Source: Roseibium aestuarii
GTDB taxonomy: Bacteria; Pseudomonadota; Alphaproteobacteria; Rhizobiales; Stappiaceae
Length of the DNA: 64,000 nucleotides
NCBI RefSeq assembly: GCF_008477545.1
Contig: NZ_VORA01000001.1
Span: 1,178,001-1,242,000, forward strand
Reading direction: 5' to 3'
The position numbers and the translations under genes were made by a program. Shown here in pieces: positions 10,610-20,701 of the stretch; position 1 is the stretch's first letter; every line of letters starts with the position of its first letter. Below the pieces are notes generated by a model. It was not told the DNA's origin and did no database searches. It worked only from the letters and a program-made list of their open reading frames with translations.

Positions 10610-10640
10610 TTGACGATTCCCGTCCCTGTGCTGCTAACCT
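10610..10640 (+). promoter_or_regulatory. Candidate promoter of hppA
   Basis: TTGACG (10610-10615) is followed after 17-19 nt by GCTAACCT, which could serve as a -10 element. The surrounding 10535-10615 stretch is notably AT-rich for this genome. Assignment is by consensus only. Confidence 0.35.
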
Positions 10641-10772
10641 GCTTTCGGGAGACGTTTTGTCGCAGGTCCGGAATCACCCGGCGGCGGCTTGCGTCACGGG
10701 CGGGTCACTCACCCCAAGCAAAAGACGTTCAAGAAGGGTTCTGACTGGCTCGCCGCGGATTTGGGAGGAATC

Positions 10773-12911
10773 ATGAGCGAGTTGATCGTCATCATCGTCT
10801 GCGGGCTGTTGTCGCTTGCCTATGGCGGATGGGCCATTCAGTCCGTCATGGCTGCGGACGCGGGCAATGCACGCATGCGGGAGATCGCAGGTGCCATCCA
10901 GGAAGGGGCACAGGCCTATCTCACCCGTCAGTACACCACCATCGCGCTCGTGGGCGCTGTCGTCTTCGTTCTCGCATGGATCCTGCTCTCCGGCATTGCC
11001 GCGGTCGGGTTCCTGATCGGCGCGGTCCTCTCCGGCCTCGCCGGCTTCATCGGCATGATGGTCTCGGTGCGCGCCAATGTCCGCACCGCCCAGGCTGCCA
11101 GCAAGAGCCTGGGAGCCGGGCTGGAAATCGCCTTCAAGTCCGGTGCGGTCACCGGCCTCCTCGTCGCGGGTCTCGCCCTTCTGGGTGTGGCCATCTACTT
11201 CGCCATTCTCACCGGACCCATGGCCTATGCCCCCGGTGACCGGATGGTCATCGACGGTCTCGTGGCGCTCGGCTTCGGCGCCTCCCTCATCTCCATCTTC
11301 GCCCGTCTGGGCGGTGGCATCTTCACCAAGGGCGCCGACGTGGGCGGCGATCTGGTGGGCAAGGTGGAGGCGGGCATCCCGGAGGATGATCCGCGCAACC
11401 CGGCGACCATTGCGGACAATGTGGGCGACAATGTCGGTGACTGCGCCGGCATGGCCGCCGACCTCTTCGAGACCTATGCGGTGACCGTGGTCGCCACCAT
11501 GGTGCTGGCCTCGATCTTCTTCACCGGCGAGCAGGCAACGACCTTGATGCTCCTGCCGATGATGATCGGCGCGGTCTGCGTGGTCACCTCCATCGCGGGC
11601 ACGTTCTTCGTCAAGCTGGGGGCCAACAACTCCATCATGGGTGCCCTCTACAAGGGCTTCATCGCGACGACCCTGCTCTCGGCGGTGGCGCTTGCGGGCG
11701 TGATCTACGGCTGGCTCGGCGGCGGCTCGACCTTCGTCTCCGCCACCGGGGTGGAAATGACCGGAACCGATCTCTTTGCCTGCGGGCTGGTCGGTTTCAT
11801 CGTCACGGGCCTGATCATCTGGGTGACCGAATATTACACCGGCACCGACTATCGCCCGGTGCGCTCCATTGCCCAGGCTTCGGTCACCGGCCACGGCACC
11901 AACGTGATCCAGGGTCTGGCCGTCTCGCTGGAGGCGACAGCTCTCCCCGCGATCATCATCATCGCCGGCATTCTGGTCACCCACAGCCTTGCCGGTCTCT
12001 TCGGCATTGCCATCGCGGTCACCACGATGCTGGCGCTGGCGGGCATGGTCGTGGCGCTTGATGCCTTCGGGCCGGTCACCGACAACGCGGGCGGGATTGC
12101 CGAAATGGCGGAACTGCCGGCAGAGGTGCGCAGCACCACCGACGCGCTCGACGCGGTCGGCAACACCACCAAGGCGGTGACCAAGGGCTATGCCATCGGT
12201 TCCGCCGGGCTTGGGGCGCTTGTGCTCTTCGCCGCCTATACGGAGGATCTGCGCTTCTTCTCCGCCAATGCGGCGGAAGGGTCGATCTTCGCCGGCATCA
12301 ATGTGGACACGCTCTTCACCCTGTCCAACCCTTACGTGGTGGCGGGTCTGCTCTTCGGCGGCCTTCTGCCCTATCTCTTCGGCGGCATTTCCATGACCGC
12401 CGTGGGGCGGGCGGCCGGAGCCGTGGTGGAAGAGGTGCGGGCCCAGTTCAAGGCCCGGCCGGGCATCATGGCAGGCACCGAGCGGCCCGACTACGGCCGG
12501 GCGGTCGACATGCTGACCAAGGCGGCGATCCGGGAAATGATCATCCCGTCGCTTCTGCCGGTGCTGTCGCCGCTGGTGGTCTTCTTCGTGGTGCGCGCGG
12601 TGGCAACGCCCGCCGATGCCTTCGCGGCACTCGGAGCCATGCTCCTCGGCGTCATCGTCACCGGGCTCTTCGTCGCCATTTCCATGACTGCCGGTGGTGG
12701 TGCCTGGGACAACGCGAAGAAGTCCTTCGAGGATGGCTTCACCGACCGGGACGGGGTGGTGCATCACAAGGGCAGTGACGCCCACAAGGCCTCGGTCACC
12801 GGGGACACGGTGGGTGATCCGTACAAGGACACGGCCGGCCCGGCCGTGAACCCGATGATCAAGATCACCAACATCGTCGCACTTCTGCTGCTCGCCGTGC
12901 TCTCGCACTGA
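10773..12911 (+). CDS. hppA: K+-independent proton-pumping pyrophosphatase
   Basis: This inner-membrane pump couples pyrophosphate hydrolysis to proton export. The 712-residue length and about 16 hydrophobic segments fit the family. The pyrophosphate site shows DVGGDLVGK (about residue 190), then [22 protein letters not shown], and a C-terminal [17 protein letters not shown]. Lys467 in [12 protein letters not shown] occupies the position that is Ala in K+-dependent enzymes, so K+-independence and proton pumping are expected from family knowledge. ATG 10773 has the SD GGGAGGAA just upstream. A strong terminator follows. Confidence 0.96.
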   Translation: MSELIVIIVCGLLSLAYGGWAIQSVMAADAGNARMREIAGAIQEGAQAYLTRQYTTIALVGAVVFVLAWILLSGIAAVGFLIGAVLSGLAGFIGMMVSVRANVRTAQAASKSLGAGLEIAFKSGAVTGLLVAGLALLGVAIYFAILTGPMAYAPGDRMVIDGLVALGFGASLISIFARLGGGIFTKGADVGGDLVGKVEAGIPEDDPRNPATIADNVGDNVGDCAGMAADLFETYAVTVVATMVLASIFFTGEQATTLMLLPMMIGAVCVVTSIAGTFFVKLGANNSIMGALYKGFIATTLLSAVALAGVIYGWLGGGSTFVSATGVEMTGTDLFACGLVGFIVTGLIIWVTEYYTGTDYRPVRSIAQASVTGHGTNVIQGLAVSLEATALPAIIIIAGILVTHSLAGLFGIAIAVTTMLALAGMVVALDAFGPVTDNAGGIAEMAELPAEVRSTTDALDAVGNTTKAVTKGYAIGSAGLGALVLFAAYTEDLRFFSANAAEGSIFAGINVDTLFTLSNPYVVAGLLFGGLLPYLFGGISMTAVGRAAGAVVEEVRAQFKARPGIMAGTERPDYGRAVDMLTKAAIREMIIPSLLPVLSPLVVFFVVRAVATPADAFAALGAMLLGVIVTGLFVAISMTAGGGAWDNAKKSFEDGFTDRDGVVHHKGSDAHKASVTGDTVGDPYKDTAGPAVNPMIKITNIVALLLLAVLSH

Positions 12912-12930
12912 AGGCAGGGCCTGAGAAAAC

Positions 12931-12966
12931 GAAAAGCCCCGGATCCAGGTCCGGGGCTTTTCTTTT
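12931..12966. terminator. Bidirectional terminator
   Basis: AAAAGCCCCGGA and TCCGGGGCTTTT form a perfect 12-bp stem, with T-rich flanks on both strands. It lies between convergent hppA (+) and the bamE-like gene (-) and probably serves both. Confidence 0.92.
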
Positions 12967-12991
12967 GTCCGAGTGACCGGCGTCTGTCCGA

Positions 12992-13429
12992 TCAGAGCCC
13001 GATGGAGGGGCTCGCCGCGCCGCGCAGGATCTGGGTCAGGAAGCCGTAATCCGCACCGCCCGTCCGGGTCTTGCGGTTGATGAAGTCGACCACCTTGCCG
13101 TCTTCGAGGCCATAGTTGCCCATGTCGCGTACATAGCCATCCTCGTCGAAATAGACGGCCAGCACGCGCTGGTCGACGATGGTCGGCTTCAGGAAGGCCG
13201 TCGTGCGGGTCTTCTGGGAAATGTAGTAATAGGCGTCGCCATTCAGGTTGGACTGGGTGTCCGGGGTGCCCAGCACCAGCTCCACCTGCTCTCGGCTCGA
13301 GCCGATCGTCACCTGGGACAGCATGTCATTGGTGATGACATGGCCGTGGGTGTAATTCTGGGAGAGGCATCCGCCGAGCGGCAGGGCGGCCAGAAGCGGG
13401 ATAAGAACGGCACAAGTCTTGATATTCAT
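12992..13429 (-). CDS. bamE: BamE/SmpA-family outer-membrane lipoprotein
   Basis: A 145-residue lipoprotein with lipobox LGGC (Cys21) after a hydrophobic signal. The SmpA/OmlA core starts near residue 40 (TIGSSREQVELVLGTPD) and continues through YYYISQ and VYFDEDGYVRD. BamE supports beta-barrel assembly by the BAM complex at the periplasmic face of the outer membrane. AGGAAG precedes the ATG. It is divergent from the bc1 chaperone gene. The C-terminus (TRTGGADYGFLTQILRG) resembles alphaproteobacterial members, which are longer than the E. coli protein. Confidence 0.9.
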   Translation of the reverse strand: MNIKTCAVLIPLLAALPLGGCLSQNYTHGHVITNDMLSQVTIGSSREQVELVLGTPDTQSNLNGDAYYYISQKTRTTAFLKPTIVDQRVLAVYFDEDGYVRDMGNYGLEDGKVVDFINRKTRTGGADYGFLTQILRGAASPSIGL

Positions 13430-13541
13430 GCGGGTCTTCCTGTAGGGCGGCAGACATGCCTGTCGTCAGCGTTTCGGTCCTTGGCAAAGTCCCTAGCGTG
13501 GGTTAGGGCACATGGCAACACCACTTGATACGGAGATCACC

Positions 13542-14123
13542 ATGCTCTTCGGGCTTTTTCGCCGAAAGCAGCGCGAAGCGGAGCACAAGCTCTATTGCGA
13601 GATCGTGGCCCAAGCGCGGCAACCGGTCTTCTATCAGACATTCGCCGTGCCGGACACGGTCGATGGGCGTTTCGACATGATCGTGCTCCACGCCGTGCTG
13701 CTTTTCCGCCGTCTGCGCGGGGAGGGGGACAAGGTTTCGCGCTTTGCGCAGAATGTCTTCGACCTCTTCTTCCATGACATGGGCGCAGCCCTGCGCGAAC
13801 AGGGCGTGGCCGACGTGCGGGTGCCCAAGAAGATCAAGGTGATGGGCGAGGCTTTTTACGGCCGCGCTGATTCCTATATGACAGCCATGGAAGCCGGTGA
13901 CACGGACGGGCTTGCCGCCGCGCTGGCGCGCAACCTCTTCCCCGAGGCGGAAGACGTGCCCCCCGGCGCGCACGCGCTTGCCCGCTACATGCAGGCCTGC
14001 GCCGGGCTGATGGACGCCACCCCGGTGGAGGACGTGCTGGCCGGACGCCCCGGCTTTGCCCGGCCGGAAGACTTCGTGGCAGCCGAGCCTGCCGCCCAAG
14101 GAGAACAAGATCATGTCCAATGA
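13542..14123 (+). CDS. Ubiquinol-cytochrome c chaperone (CBP3-like)
   Basis: A 193-residue soluble protein of the CBP3/UPF0174 family, which in mitochondria assists cytochrome b and bc1-complex biogenesis. Recognisable segments are LYCEIVAQARQPVFY, GRFDMIVLHAVLLFRRL and the FFHDMGAALREQGVADVRVPKK stretch near residue 85. ATG 13542 is preferred since CGGAG precedes it and MLFGLFRRK is a typical family start; an in-frame ATG at 13512 would add ten residues. Its end overlaps the DUF177 gene by 11 nt, so the two are coupled. Confidence 0.87.
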   Translation: MLFGLFRRKQREAEHKLYCEIVAQARQPVFYQTFAVPDTVDGRFDMIVLHAVLLFRRLRGEGDKVSRFAQNVFDLFFHDMGAALREQGVADVRVPKKIKVMGEAFYGRADSYMTAMEAGDTDGLAAALARNLFPEAEDVPPGAHALARYMQACAGLMDATPVEDVLAGRPGFARPEDFVAAEPAAQGEQDHVQ

Positions 14124-14685
14124 CACCTTCCCCTGGTCCCACAAGGTGGACGGGGACCGGATCGCCGATCAGGAGAAGAAGCTCCTGGTCGAGCCGGATG
14201 CCCCCGCCCTCAAGCGCATCGCTGCGGCCTACGAGCTGGACGGCATCGAACGTCTGAGCGCCGACCTCACCCTCAAGCCCTGGGGCAAGCGCGGCGTGCG
14301 CGTCGTCGGCAAGCTGAAGGCCGATCTGAACCAGACCTGCGTCGTCACCCTGGAGCCCTTCGTGACCCGGCTGGAAGACGAGATCGACCGCAGCTATCTG
14401 CCCGCCTCCAGCCGCCCGCGCCGCCCCCGTGACCTCAACGACGAGGGCGAGATCGAGATCGACCTGGAAACGCTCGATCCGCCCGACGTCATGATGGACG
14501 GGGTGCTGGATCTGGGCGCGCTCATCTGCGAGCAGCTGGCCCTCAACATCGATCCCTTCCCCCGCAAGCCCGGCGTCGTCTTCGAGACCGAGGCGGATGC
14601 CGAAGGCGATGCCGAGCCGCAAGAGGAAAAGGCCCCCAATGCCTTCGCCGCTCTTGCGAAGCTGAAGGACCCTTCGGCCCACTGA
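14113..14685 (+). CDS. YceD/DUF177 family protein
   Basis: A 190-residue cytosolic protein of the DUF177 family (YceD). In many bacteria the gene sits beside rpmF and plsX, and the plant/bacterial family is tied to 23S rRNA and ribosome biogenesis. The core (about 15-150) contains a DLNQTCVVTLEPF segment and an acidic EIDLETLDPPDVMMDG stretch, then IDPFPRKPG. The start overlaps the end of the bc1 chaperone gene. It lies 231 nt before plsX, matching the conserved neighbourhood, though rpmF is absent here. Confidence 0.87.
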   Translation: MSNDTFPWSHKVDGDRIADQEKKLLVEPDAPALKRIAAAYELDGIERLSADLTLKPWGKRGVRVVGKLKADLNQTCVVTLEPFVTRLEDEIDRSYLPASSRPRRPRDLNDEGEIEIDLETLDPPDVMMDGVLDLGALICEQLALNIDPFPRKPGVVFETEADAEGDAEPQEEKAPNAFAALAKLKDPSAH

Positions 14686-14916
14686 CGGGCTCGGAACATT
14701 TCCAGCCGGTGCTCCGGCTCGCGCCGCTGCCCAAGGGGCAGCAGGGGCAGGGCGGGGGACACCGGCAGGAAAACGGTTGTTTCGGTCGGTAAAACCGTTA
14801 TGGTCCCGGCCTGACTGACTGGATGCGAAGCGCGCGCCCGGGCGAAGCGCCGATCCGGTCCACCAGACCTCCGCAGCGCGAAAGCCGCCGGGGGTCTCAA
14901 GACACAAAGAGTGTAG

Positions 14917-15981
14917 ATGGCGACAAGCATTCCAATTTCCCTCGACGCGATGGGGGGAGACGCCGGTCCGGAGATGGTCATTCCCGGAGCCGAGATCGCT
15001 CTCGTGCGGCATCCCGACATCCGCTTCCTGATCTACGGGGACGAGAAGCGCGTGAAGCCGCTTCTGGAAGCCTATCCGCGGGTGCGTGACGCCAGCACCT
15101 TCCACCATTGCGAAGTGTCCATCGGCATGGATGCCAAGCCGAGCCAGGCCCTGCGCCAGGGACGGCGCACGTCCAGCATGTGGCAGGCCATCGAGGCGGT
15201 GAAGGGCGGTCAGGCGGCGGTTGCCGTGTCGGCCGGCAACACCGGCGCGCTCATGGCCATGTCCAAGTTCTGCCTGCGCACTATGGCCAACATTGAACGT
15301 CCCGCCATCGCCGCCATCTGGCCAACGACCCGGGGCGAATCCGTCGTGCTCGACGTGGGCGCGACCATCGGTGCGGATGCCCAGCAGCTCATCGACTTCG
15401 CCATTCTGGGCGGCGCCATGGCGCGTGCCCTCTTCGGCGTCCAGAAGCCGACCGTGGGCCTGCTGAACATCGGCGTCGAAGAGGTCAAGGGCCTTGAAGA
15501 TGTGCGCACCGCAGGCCGTCTGCTGCGCGACATGCCGCTGCGCTCGCTGACCTATTCCGGCTTTGTCGAGGGCGATGACATCGGCCGGGGCGCGGTCGAC
15601 GTGGTGGTCACCGAAGGCTTTGCCGGCAACATCGCGCTGAAGACCGCAGAAGGCACCGCCAAGCAGATCGGCGGCTACCTGCGCGACGCCATGGGCCGCA
15701 CGCTCATGTCCAAGATCGGCTATCTCTTTGCCCGCGGCGCCTTTGCCGTGCTCAAGGAAAAGCTGGATCCGCGCAAGGTCAACGGCGGCGTGTTCCTCGG
15801 CCTCAACGGCATCGTCATCAAGAGCCATGGCGGCACCGACGCGGAAGGCTATGCGGCCGCGATCGATCTGGCCTACGACATGGTCAAGAACCAGCTTCTC
15901 GACAAGATCTCCCAGGATCTCGTGCATTATCATCGCGGTCGCTTCGAAGAGGCCGCCCAGACTTCTGAAGGTGACAAGTGA
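14917..15981 (+). CDS. plsX: Phosphate acyltransferase PlsX
   Basis: PlsX converts acyl-ACP to acyl-phosphate, the donor for PlsY in phospholipid synthesis. The protein opens with [19 protein letters not shown], the family signature, and contains [15 protein letters not shown] and [15 protein letters not shown]. Length 354 is normal. ATG 14917 places the signature at residue 7. Its stop overlaps the fabH start in a GTGA arrangement, giving translational coupling of phospholipid and fatty-acid initiation steps. The C-terminal extension (residues about 335-354) is short and polar. Confidence 0.97.
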   Translation: MATSIPISLDAMGGDAGPEMVIPGAEIALVRHPDIRFLIYGDEKRVKPLLEAYPRVRDASTFHHCEVSIGMDAKPSQALRQGRRTSSMWQAIEAVKGGQAAVAVSAGNTGALMAMSKFCLRTMANIERPAIAAIWPTTRGESVVLDVGATIGADAQQLIDFAILGGAMARALFGVQKPTVGLLNIGVEEVKGLEDVRTAGRLLRDMPLRSLTYSGFVEGDDIGRGAVDVVVTEGFAGNIALKTAEGTAKQIGGYLRDAMGRTLMSKIGYLFARGAFAVLKEKLDPRKVNGGVFLGLNGIVIKSHGGTDAEGYAAAIDLAYDMVKNQLLDKISQDLVHYHRGRFEEAAQTSEGDK

Positions 15982-16955
15982 GCGTCACGCGTTCCAAAAT
16001 CCTTGGCTGCGGCAGCTACCTGCCGGCCAAGTGCCTGAGCAATGCCGATCTGGCCGCGATGGTGGACACCTCCGACGAGTGGATCGTCCAGCGCACGGGC
16101 ATCCGGCAGCGTCATGTGGCCGCCGAAGGTGAGTTCACCTCTGATCTGGCCACCGAAGCCGCACGCGCGGCCCTCGCCGATGCCGGCGTCGAGGCCCAGT
16201 CGATCGACCTGATCGTGCTGGCCACCGCCACCCCGGACAACACCTTCCCGGCGTCTGCCGTCTCCGTTCAGGCGAAGCTCGGCATCACCACCGGCTTTGC
16301 CTTTGACGTTCAGGCGGTCTGTTCCGGCTTCGTCTATGCGCTGACCACGGCCGATGCCTATCTCAAGGCGGGTCTCGCCAAGCGCGCGCTGGTCATCGGG
16401 GCGGAGACCTTCTCCCGCATCCTCGACTGGAACGACCGCACCACCTGCGTGCTCTTCGGCGACGGCGCCGGGGCCGTGGTGCTGGAAGCCTGCGAGGGCG
16501 AGGGCGCCGTGTCCGATCAGGGCATCCTGACCAGCCACCTGCGCTCCGACGGCCGCCACAAGGACAAGCTCTTCGTGGATGGCGGTCCCTCGAGCACCCA
16601 GACCACCGGCTTCCTGCGCATGGAAGGCAAGGAAGTCTTCAAGCATGCGGTGGGCATGATCACCGACGTGATCGAAGATGCCTTCGCGGCCACCGGTCTT
16701 TCGGCCGAGGATCTCGACTGGTTCATCCCCCATCAGGCCAACAAGCGCATCATCGATGCGAGCGCCAAGAAGCTGGGCATCGCGCCGGAGAAGGTGGTCA
16801 CCACCGTCGACCTCCACGGCAACACCTCTGCCGCCTCCATCCCGCTGGCCCTGTGCCACGCGGTGCGCGACGGACGGGTGAAGCGGGGAGATCTGGTGCT
16901 GCTGGAAGCCATGGGCGGCGGCTTCACCTGGGGCTCCGTCCTTCTGCGCTGGTAA
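15978..16955 (+). CDS. fabH: Beta-ketoacyl-ACP synthase III
   Basis: FabH condenses acetyl-CoA with malonyl-ACP to start fatty-acid synthesis. The catalytic triad is readable: Cys115 in VQAVCSGF, His252 in PHQANKRI, and Asn282 in LHGNTSAA. Length is 325 residues. Translation begins at GTG 15978, which overlaps the plsX TGA. The start of the protein ([15 protein letters not shown]) is typical. The C-terminus [14 protein letters not shown] is the usual family ending. Confidence 0.97.
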   Translation: MSVTRSKILGCGSYLPAKCLSNADLAAMVDTSDEWIVQRTGIRQRHVAAEGEFTSDLATEAARAALADAGVEAQSIDLIVLATATPDNTFPASAVSVQAKLGITTGFAFDVQAVCSGFVYALTTADAYLKAGLAKRALVIGAETFSRILDWNDRTTCVLFGDGAGAVVLEACEGEGAVSDQGILTSHLRSDGRHKDKLFVDGGPSSTQTTGFLRMEGKEVFKHAVGMITDVIEDAFAATGLSAEDLDWFIPHQANKRIIDASAKKLGIAPEKVVTTVDLHGNTSAASIPLALCHAVRDGRVKRGDLVLLEAMGGGFTWGSVLLRW

Positions 16956-17057
16956 GCCGGATCTGTCGGAAAAGACGGTCGGGACGCGCCTCGCGTGTGT
17001 CTCGACAATTTTACAGTCTTTAACGACTTCCTGTTGACCGCCCGGGATTCTGGCAAT

Positions 17058-17075
17058 ACCGTTGAACCTAACGGT
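17058..17075. promoter_or_regulatory. Inverted repeat in ihfA promoter region
   Basis: ACCGTT (17058-17063) and AACGGT (17070-17075) are perfect inverted repeats with a 6-nt spacer. They lie 50-68 nt upstream of the ihfA start and just after a TTGACC hexamer (17034-17039). A repressor or autoregulatory site is possible. Confidence 0.35.
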
Positions 17076-17125
17076 AGTTCGATAGTAAAATCAGCCAGAT
17101 CCATGGCATTGCTGGGGAGAGGTTC

Positions 17126-17434
17126 ATGGGCAATAGAACTGTGACGCGCGCGGATCTTTGCGAAGCCGTCTACAAGAAGGTCGGACTGTCCCGCACGGAA
17201 TCCTCCGAGCTGGTGGAACGGGTTCTGTCTGAAATCTCCGAATGCCTGCTGACCGGCGAAGCCGTGAAGCTGTCCAGCTTCGGCTCCTTCGTCGTTCGCT
17301 CCAAGGGCGAGCGCATCGGCCGCAATCCGAAGACCGGCCAGGAAGTGCCGATTTCTCCGCGCCGCGTGATGGTCTTCAAGCCGTCCAACGTGCTCAAGCA
17401 GCGCATCAACGAGGCCCTGACCGGTCAGGAGTGA
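17126..17434 (+). CDS. ihfA: Integration host factor subunit alpha
   Basis: A 102-residue HU/IHF-family DNA-bending protein that pairs with IHF beta to organise nucleoid, recombination and promoter structures. Diagnostic features are [17 protein letters not shown] at the N-terminus, [22 protein letters not shown], and the minor-groove arm with Pro in [15 protein letters not shown]. The ihfA-merR order is the usual alphaproteobacterial one. The 170-nt upstream region contains a TTGACC hexamer and an inverted repeat. Confidence 0.96.
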   Translation: MGNRTVTRADLCEAVYKKVGLSRTESSELVERVLSEISECLLTGEAVKLSSFGSFVVRSKGERIGRNPKTGQEVPISPRRVMVFKPSNVLKQRINEALTGQE

Positions 17435-17535
17435 TCCTCCGGTTCAGGTTGCCCTGATGCGCAAGGTGGCCGGGAGGCCTGTCCTCCCCGAGCCTCCTCG
17501 GTTCACAGCCTGATTTCTGACCCCGGATGTCCCCC

Positions 17536-18279
17536 ATGAGCTCTCAAGACAAGGCGGCCGACGCCTTTCGCACCATCAGCGAGGTGGCAGAGGATCTCGA
17601 CCTGCCCCAGCATGTGCTGCGCTTCTGGGAAACCCGCTTCTCGCACATCAAGCCGCTGAAACGCGGCGGTGGCCGCCGCTACTACCGTCCGGACGATGTG
17701 GAACTGCTGCGCGGCATCCGTCATCTGCTCTACGGCGAGGGCTACACGATCAAGGGCGTCCAGCGCATCCTCAAGGATCAGGGCCCGCGCTTCGTCATGC
17801 AGATCTGGCAGGAAGCGCAGGGGCTCGCCCCGGGCATGCCGCTCGTCGTCGGCCACGCCACCGTCGAGGCGGACGGGCAGGACTTTGCCAAATACGAGGC
17901 CCAATACGAAGCGGGTCAGGCGTCTCAGCCGCATGACTCCGCCGACGAGGAAATGGATGCCGCCCACATGGCCGCAAGCCTTGCGCCTCAGGGCGGGGCA
18001 AGTCCTCATGGGCAACCCGCTGGTCCCGCATCTTCGACCCTGAAGTCTGCTCCGGCCGCCACCGAGCCGGTCGACACCCGTGTCCCGCGCGACGTGATTG
18101 CCGCGCCCGAGGCCGGTGCCGCCCATGCGCGCCCGACCTTGCTCGGACGCCTGCGCGGCGAGAAGCCCGTCACTGCGGGCACGGGGATTGCGCCCCTGAG
18201 CAAGGATGACGTGAAAGCCCTGCAGACGGCTCTCATGGATCTGCTGGAGTGCAAGCGCCTGCTCGATCAGGCCCGCTGA
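17536..18279 (+). CDS. MerR-family transcriptional regulator
   Basis: A 247-residue regulator with an N-terminal MerR DNA-binding domain (about 10-80): [20 protein letters not shown] then [17 protein letters not shown] and [15 protein letters not shown]. Unlike metal-sensing MerR proteins it has no long dimerisation helix followed by cysteines. The second half is a low-complexity Ala/Pro/Glu-rich linker ending in a short conserved helix, [21 protein letters not shown]. This protein type sits directly behind ihfA in many rhizobia. Its target is unknown to me. ATG 17536 is chosen; ATG 17527 would add three residues. Neither has a clear SD. Confidence 0.85.
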   Translation: MSSQDKAADAFRTISEVAEDLDLPQHVLRFWETRFSHIKPLKRGGGRRYYRPDDVELLRGIRHLLYGEGYTIKGVQRILKDQGPRFVMQIWQEAQGLAPGMPLVVGHATVEADGQDFAKYEAQYEAGQASQPHDSADEEMDAAHMAASLAPQGGASPHGQPAGPASSTLKSAPAATEPVDTRVPRDVIAAPEAGAAHARPTLLGRLRGEKPVTAGTGIAPLSKDDVKALQTALMDLLECKRLLDQAR

Positions 18280-18338
18280 GCCCGCCTGCGCTGGCCCCTC
18301 TCCAGCCCATGCGGCATCCTCATGTGACTCTGCGTCCT

Positions 18339-18361
18339 CAACGGCCTGGCTCAGGCCGTTG
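18339..18361. terminator. Probable terminator between convergent genes
   Basis: CAACGGCCTG and CAGGCCGTTG make a perfect 10-bp stem with a GCT loop. It sits between merR (+) and the P450 gene (-). The flanking T runs are short, so efficiency is uncertain. Confidence 0.55.
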
Positions 18362-18414
18362 ATTCTGTTTCTGCAGGGCTTCAGATTTAAGGTGACGTGG
18401 GACGCGCCGTGCCC

Positions 18415-19641
18415 TCAGGCGGGCGTCCAGGCGAGGCGCAGGGCCTTGGGTCCGCGCACGGACAGGCCGCGCTTGTAGACCGGCTCCTCCACCAGATCGA
18501 GACGGGAGAACCGCTTCAGCAGGGTGCTGAAGATGATGTCCATGTCGAGCCGCGCCAGATGATTGCCGAGGCAGAAATGGGCGCCCCGGCCGAAGGCCGT
18601 GTGCCAGTTGGGGCTGCGGCCCACATCGAACCGGTCCGGGTCGGCAAATTGCGCCGGATCCCGGTTTGCCGCCCCGTAGAGCACCCCGAGCCGCGCCCCG
18701 GCCTCGAACTGCTGGCCCGCGATCTCCACCGGTGCGGTGGTGTAGCGGTGGAAGAAGGGCAGGGGGCTTTCGAAGCGGAACATCTCCTGCACGGCGGTCT
18801 TCATCAGGCTGGCATCCGCGCGCAGCCGCGCCTGTTCCGCCGGGAACTTCAGCAGCGCATGCAACCCGCTGCCCAGCACGTCGATCGTCGACCCGTGCCC
18901 GGCCATGAGAATGAGCATGGCGGTGGAGAAGAACTCGTCCTCGTTCATGTCGCCGGCCTTTTCCGCCTCGATCATGAGCGACAGAAGGTCGTCCTGCGGC
19001 TGGGCCAGGCGCTTGGCCTTCAGCCCCTGCAGATAGTGATAGAACTCGGTGGTGTTGCGCTCGGCCAGCTCCTTGCGGGCGTCGGACCGGTCGATGTCGA
19101 AATACTGGACGATATTCTCCGACCAGATCCGCAGCTGCGGGCAGTCCTCGTCCGGCACGCCGATGATCCGGCCGATGATGTGGCCGGGCACATGGGCCGC
19201 CAGATCCTCGACAAAGTCGATCTCCGAACGGTCGGCGAGACTGTCGAAGAGCCCGTCCACGTAGGTCTGGATCTCGTCCCGCAGCCGGTTGACCATCACG
19301 GGGGTGAAGAGACGGAAGACCTGCTTGCGCAGCCGGTCATGCACGGCGCCGTCGCTGTCGAGCAGCGAGAATTGCACGAAGCGGGAGTGGTGCGGCATGT
19401 CGTGCCAGTTCTGCGCTCGCTTCTGCTCGGCGATCTCCTCGGCCGTGGCGATATGGTCCATGGAGCGGACCATCGTCTCGCCCATGACGATCGTCTGCAC
19501 ATCCTCGAAACGGGCGGCGAGCCAGATGTCGAAGTCCTCGAAATAGGTCAGGCCCGGTCGCTCCCGCAGGGCCGCGTAGAAGGGATAGGGATCGGCGGCA
19601 AAGGCGGGCGAGAGTGGGTCGAAGACGGGCTGGTCGGTCAT
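18415..19641 (-). CDS. Cytochrome P450
   Basis: A soluble 408-residue bacterial class I-type P450. The haem-thiolate loop is [16 protein letters not shown] with Cys357. The K-helix ExxR reads EMFR. The I-helix reads [10 protein letters not shown] (Thr at 252), so the usual acid-alcohol pair (AGxE/D-T) is replaced by Gly-Ser before the Thr. No fused reductase or ferredoxin is present and none is adjacent, so redox partners must come from elsewhere. ATG 19641 is chosen; an ATG at 19677 would add 12 residues, and neither has a clear SD. The gene is divergent from a YqcI/YcgG-DUF1989 pair, with 358 nt between. Substrate unknown. Confidence 0.92.
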   Translation of the reverse strand: MTDQPVFDPLSPAFAADPYPFYAALRERPGLTYFEDFDIWLAARFEDVQTIVMGETMVRSMDHIATAEEIAEQKRAQNWHDMPHHSRFVQFSLLDSDGAVHDRLRKQVFRLFTPVMVNRLRDEIQTYVDGLFDSLADRSEIDFVEDLAAHVPGHIIGRIIGVPDEDCPQLRIWSENIVQYFDIDRSDARKELAERNTTEFYHYLQGLKAKRLAQPQDDLLSLMIEAEKAGDMNEDEFFSTAMLILMAGHGSTIDVLGSGLHALLKFPAEQARLRADASLMKTAVQEMFRFESPLPFFHRYTTAPVEIAGQQFEAGARLGVLYGAANRDPAQFADPDRFDVGRSPNWHTAFGRGAHFCLGNHLARLDMDIIFSTLLKRFSRLDLVEEPVYKRGLSVRGPKALRLAWTPA

Positions 19642-19831
19642 GGTCTGGCTGTCGGCTGACTTGTTCTGGAGGGGCATTCGAGGAGGCGACCCTAGTCGAG
19701 GGTACGGCGCATCGTAAAGCGAAATTGGTGCATGAGGTCGCGCTGCCACGAGGGGCACGGGGTGTCGAAGAGCCTTTGGTGTGTCCGGTCCCGGGCGGTC
19801 GGACGGTGGGATGAATCATTTTCTCGTCTTT

Positions 19832-19853
19832 TTCGTTCAAGTCTTTGAGCGAA
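19832..19853. promoter_or_regulatory. 22-bp imperfect palindrome, candidate operator
   Basis: TTCGTTCAA (19832-19840) and TTGAGCGAA (19845-19853) are inverted repeats with one mismatch and a GTCT spacer. The site lies about midway between the divergent P450 and YqcI/YcgG starts. That placement suits a regulator controlling both arms. No regulator gene is adjacent. The rest of 19642-19999 shows no gene. Confidence 0.4.
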
Positions 19854-19999
19854 CTCGGGCTTTTCGGTCGGTGGCGGCGGCGGCGCTGACGGACTTGAGG
19901 TTGCGCGCGCGCCGCGAAGGAACCGGGACGGGGTCTGCCAGATTAATGCGGTGAAGGGCGGCGCTCCGGTGAGCGGCGGCCCAAGCCAAAGGGAGACGC

Positions 20000-20701
20000 A
20001 TGCGCTGCAAGGGCGCATCCGGTTCAGAAACGATGACCCAAGACAGTCTGCTGACACGTTTTTCGCAATTCGTGAAGTCCGATGAGTTCCCCTGTGTCGG
20101 TGCCAAGTCGGCACTTGCCCGAGGCACCATGCAGTTCCACGTCGCCGACGCCATCGACAGCGCGGTGAACGATCTGGAGATCTATCAGGCGATCCGCCGC
20201 TTCGCCTCCGATCTGGATATGAACACTCCCGTCCTCCAGACCCTGGTGGTTCTCTATCGTCAGCCCGAGCAGCTCGATGAGGAAGGCTTCGAGGCCGCAC
20301 TCTGGGAGCGTCTCCAGTGCCTGCACAACATCGATGTGGCCGCCGGCGAGGAATGGAACGAGAAGGTCGCCACCGATCCGGACGACGCCCATTTCTCCCT
20401 GAGCCTTGCCGGGGAACCCTTCTTCGTGGTGGGCCTGCATCCGGGCTCGTCCCGTCCGGCGCGGCGCTTTGATCATCCGGTGATGGTCTTCAATTCCCAT
20501 GCCCAGTTCGAGAAGCTGCGCGGCGACGGCCGCTTCGAGAAGATGAAGGACATCATCCGCCTGCGCGACAAGGAACTCGCCGGCACCATCAACCCCATGC
20601 TCGACGACTACGGGCAGTCTTCCGAAGCGCGGCAATATTCGGGCCGTGCGGTGGGCGACGAGTGGACCTGCCCGTTCCAGCACAAGGAGATCCGGCTGTG
20701 A
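20000..20701 (+). CDS. YqcI/YcgG (GntA-like) family protein
   Basis: A 233-residue soluble protein with YqcI/YcgG family traits: FPCVGAKSALARGTM near residue 30, LWERLQCLHNID, DPDDAHFSLSLAGEPFFVVGLHPGSSRPARRF (residues about 125-155, cited as a region), and MKDIIRLRDKELAGTINPML. The characterised member GntA is a haem-dependent guanidine N-hydroxylase in guanitoxin synthesis. The substrate here is unknown; a guanidine or arginine-like amine is inference. GGGAG (19991-19995) fixes ATG 20000; ATG 20033 is an alternative. The stop overlaps the DUF1989 start (GTGA), so the two proteins are probably made together. Confidence 0.85.
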   Translation: MRCKGASGSETMTQDSLLTRFSQFVKSDEFPCVGAKSALARGTMQFHVADAIDSAVNDLEIYQAIRRFASDLDMNTPVLQTLVVLYRQPEQLDEEGFEAALWERLQCLHNIDVAAGEEWNEKVATDPDDAHFSLSLAGEPFFVVGLHPGSSRPARRFDHPVMVFNSHAQFEKLRGDGRFEKMKDIIRLRDKELAGTINPMLDDYGQSSEARQYSGRAVGDEWTCPFQHKEIRL

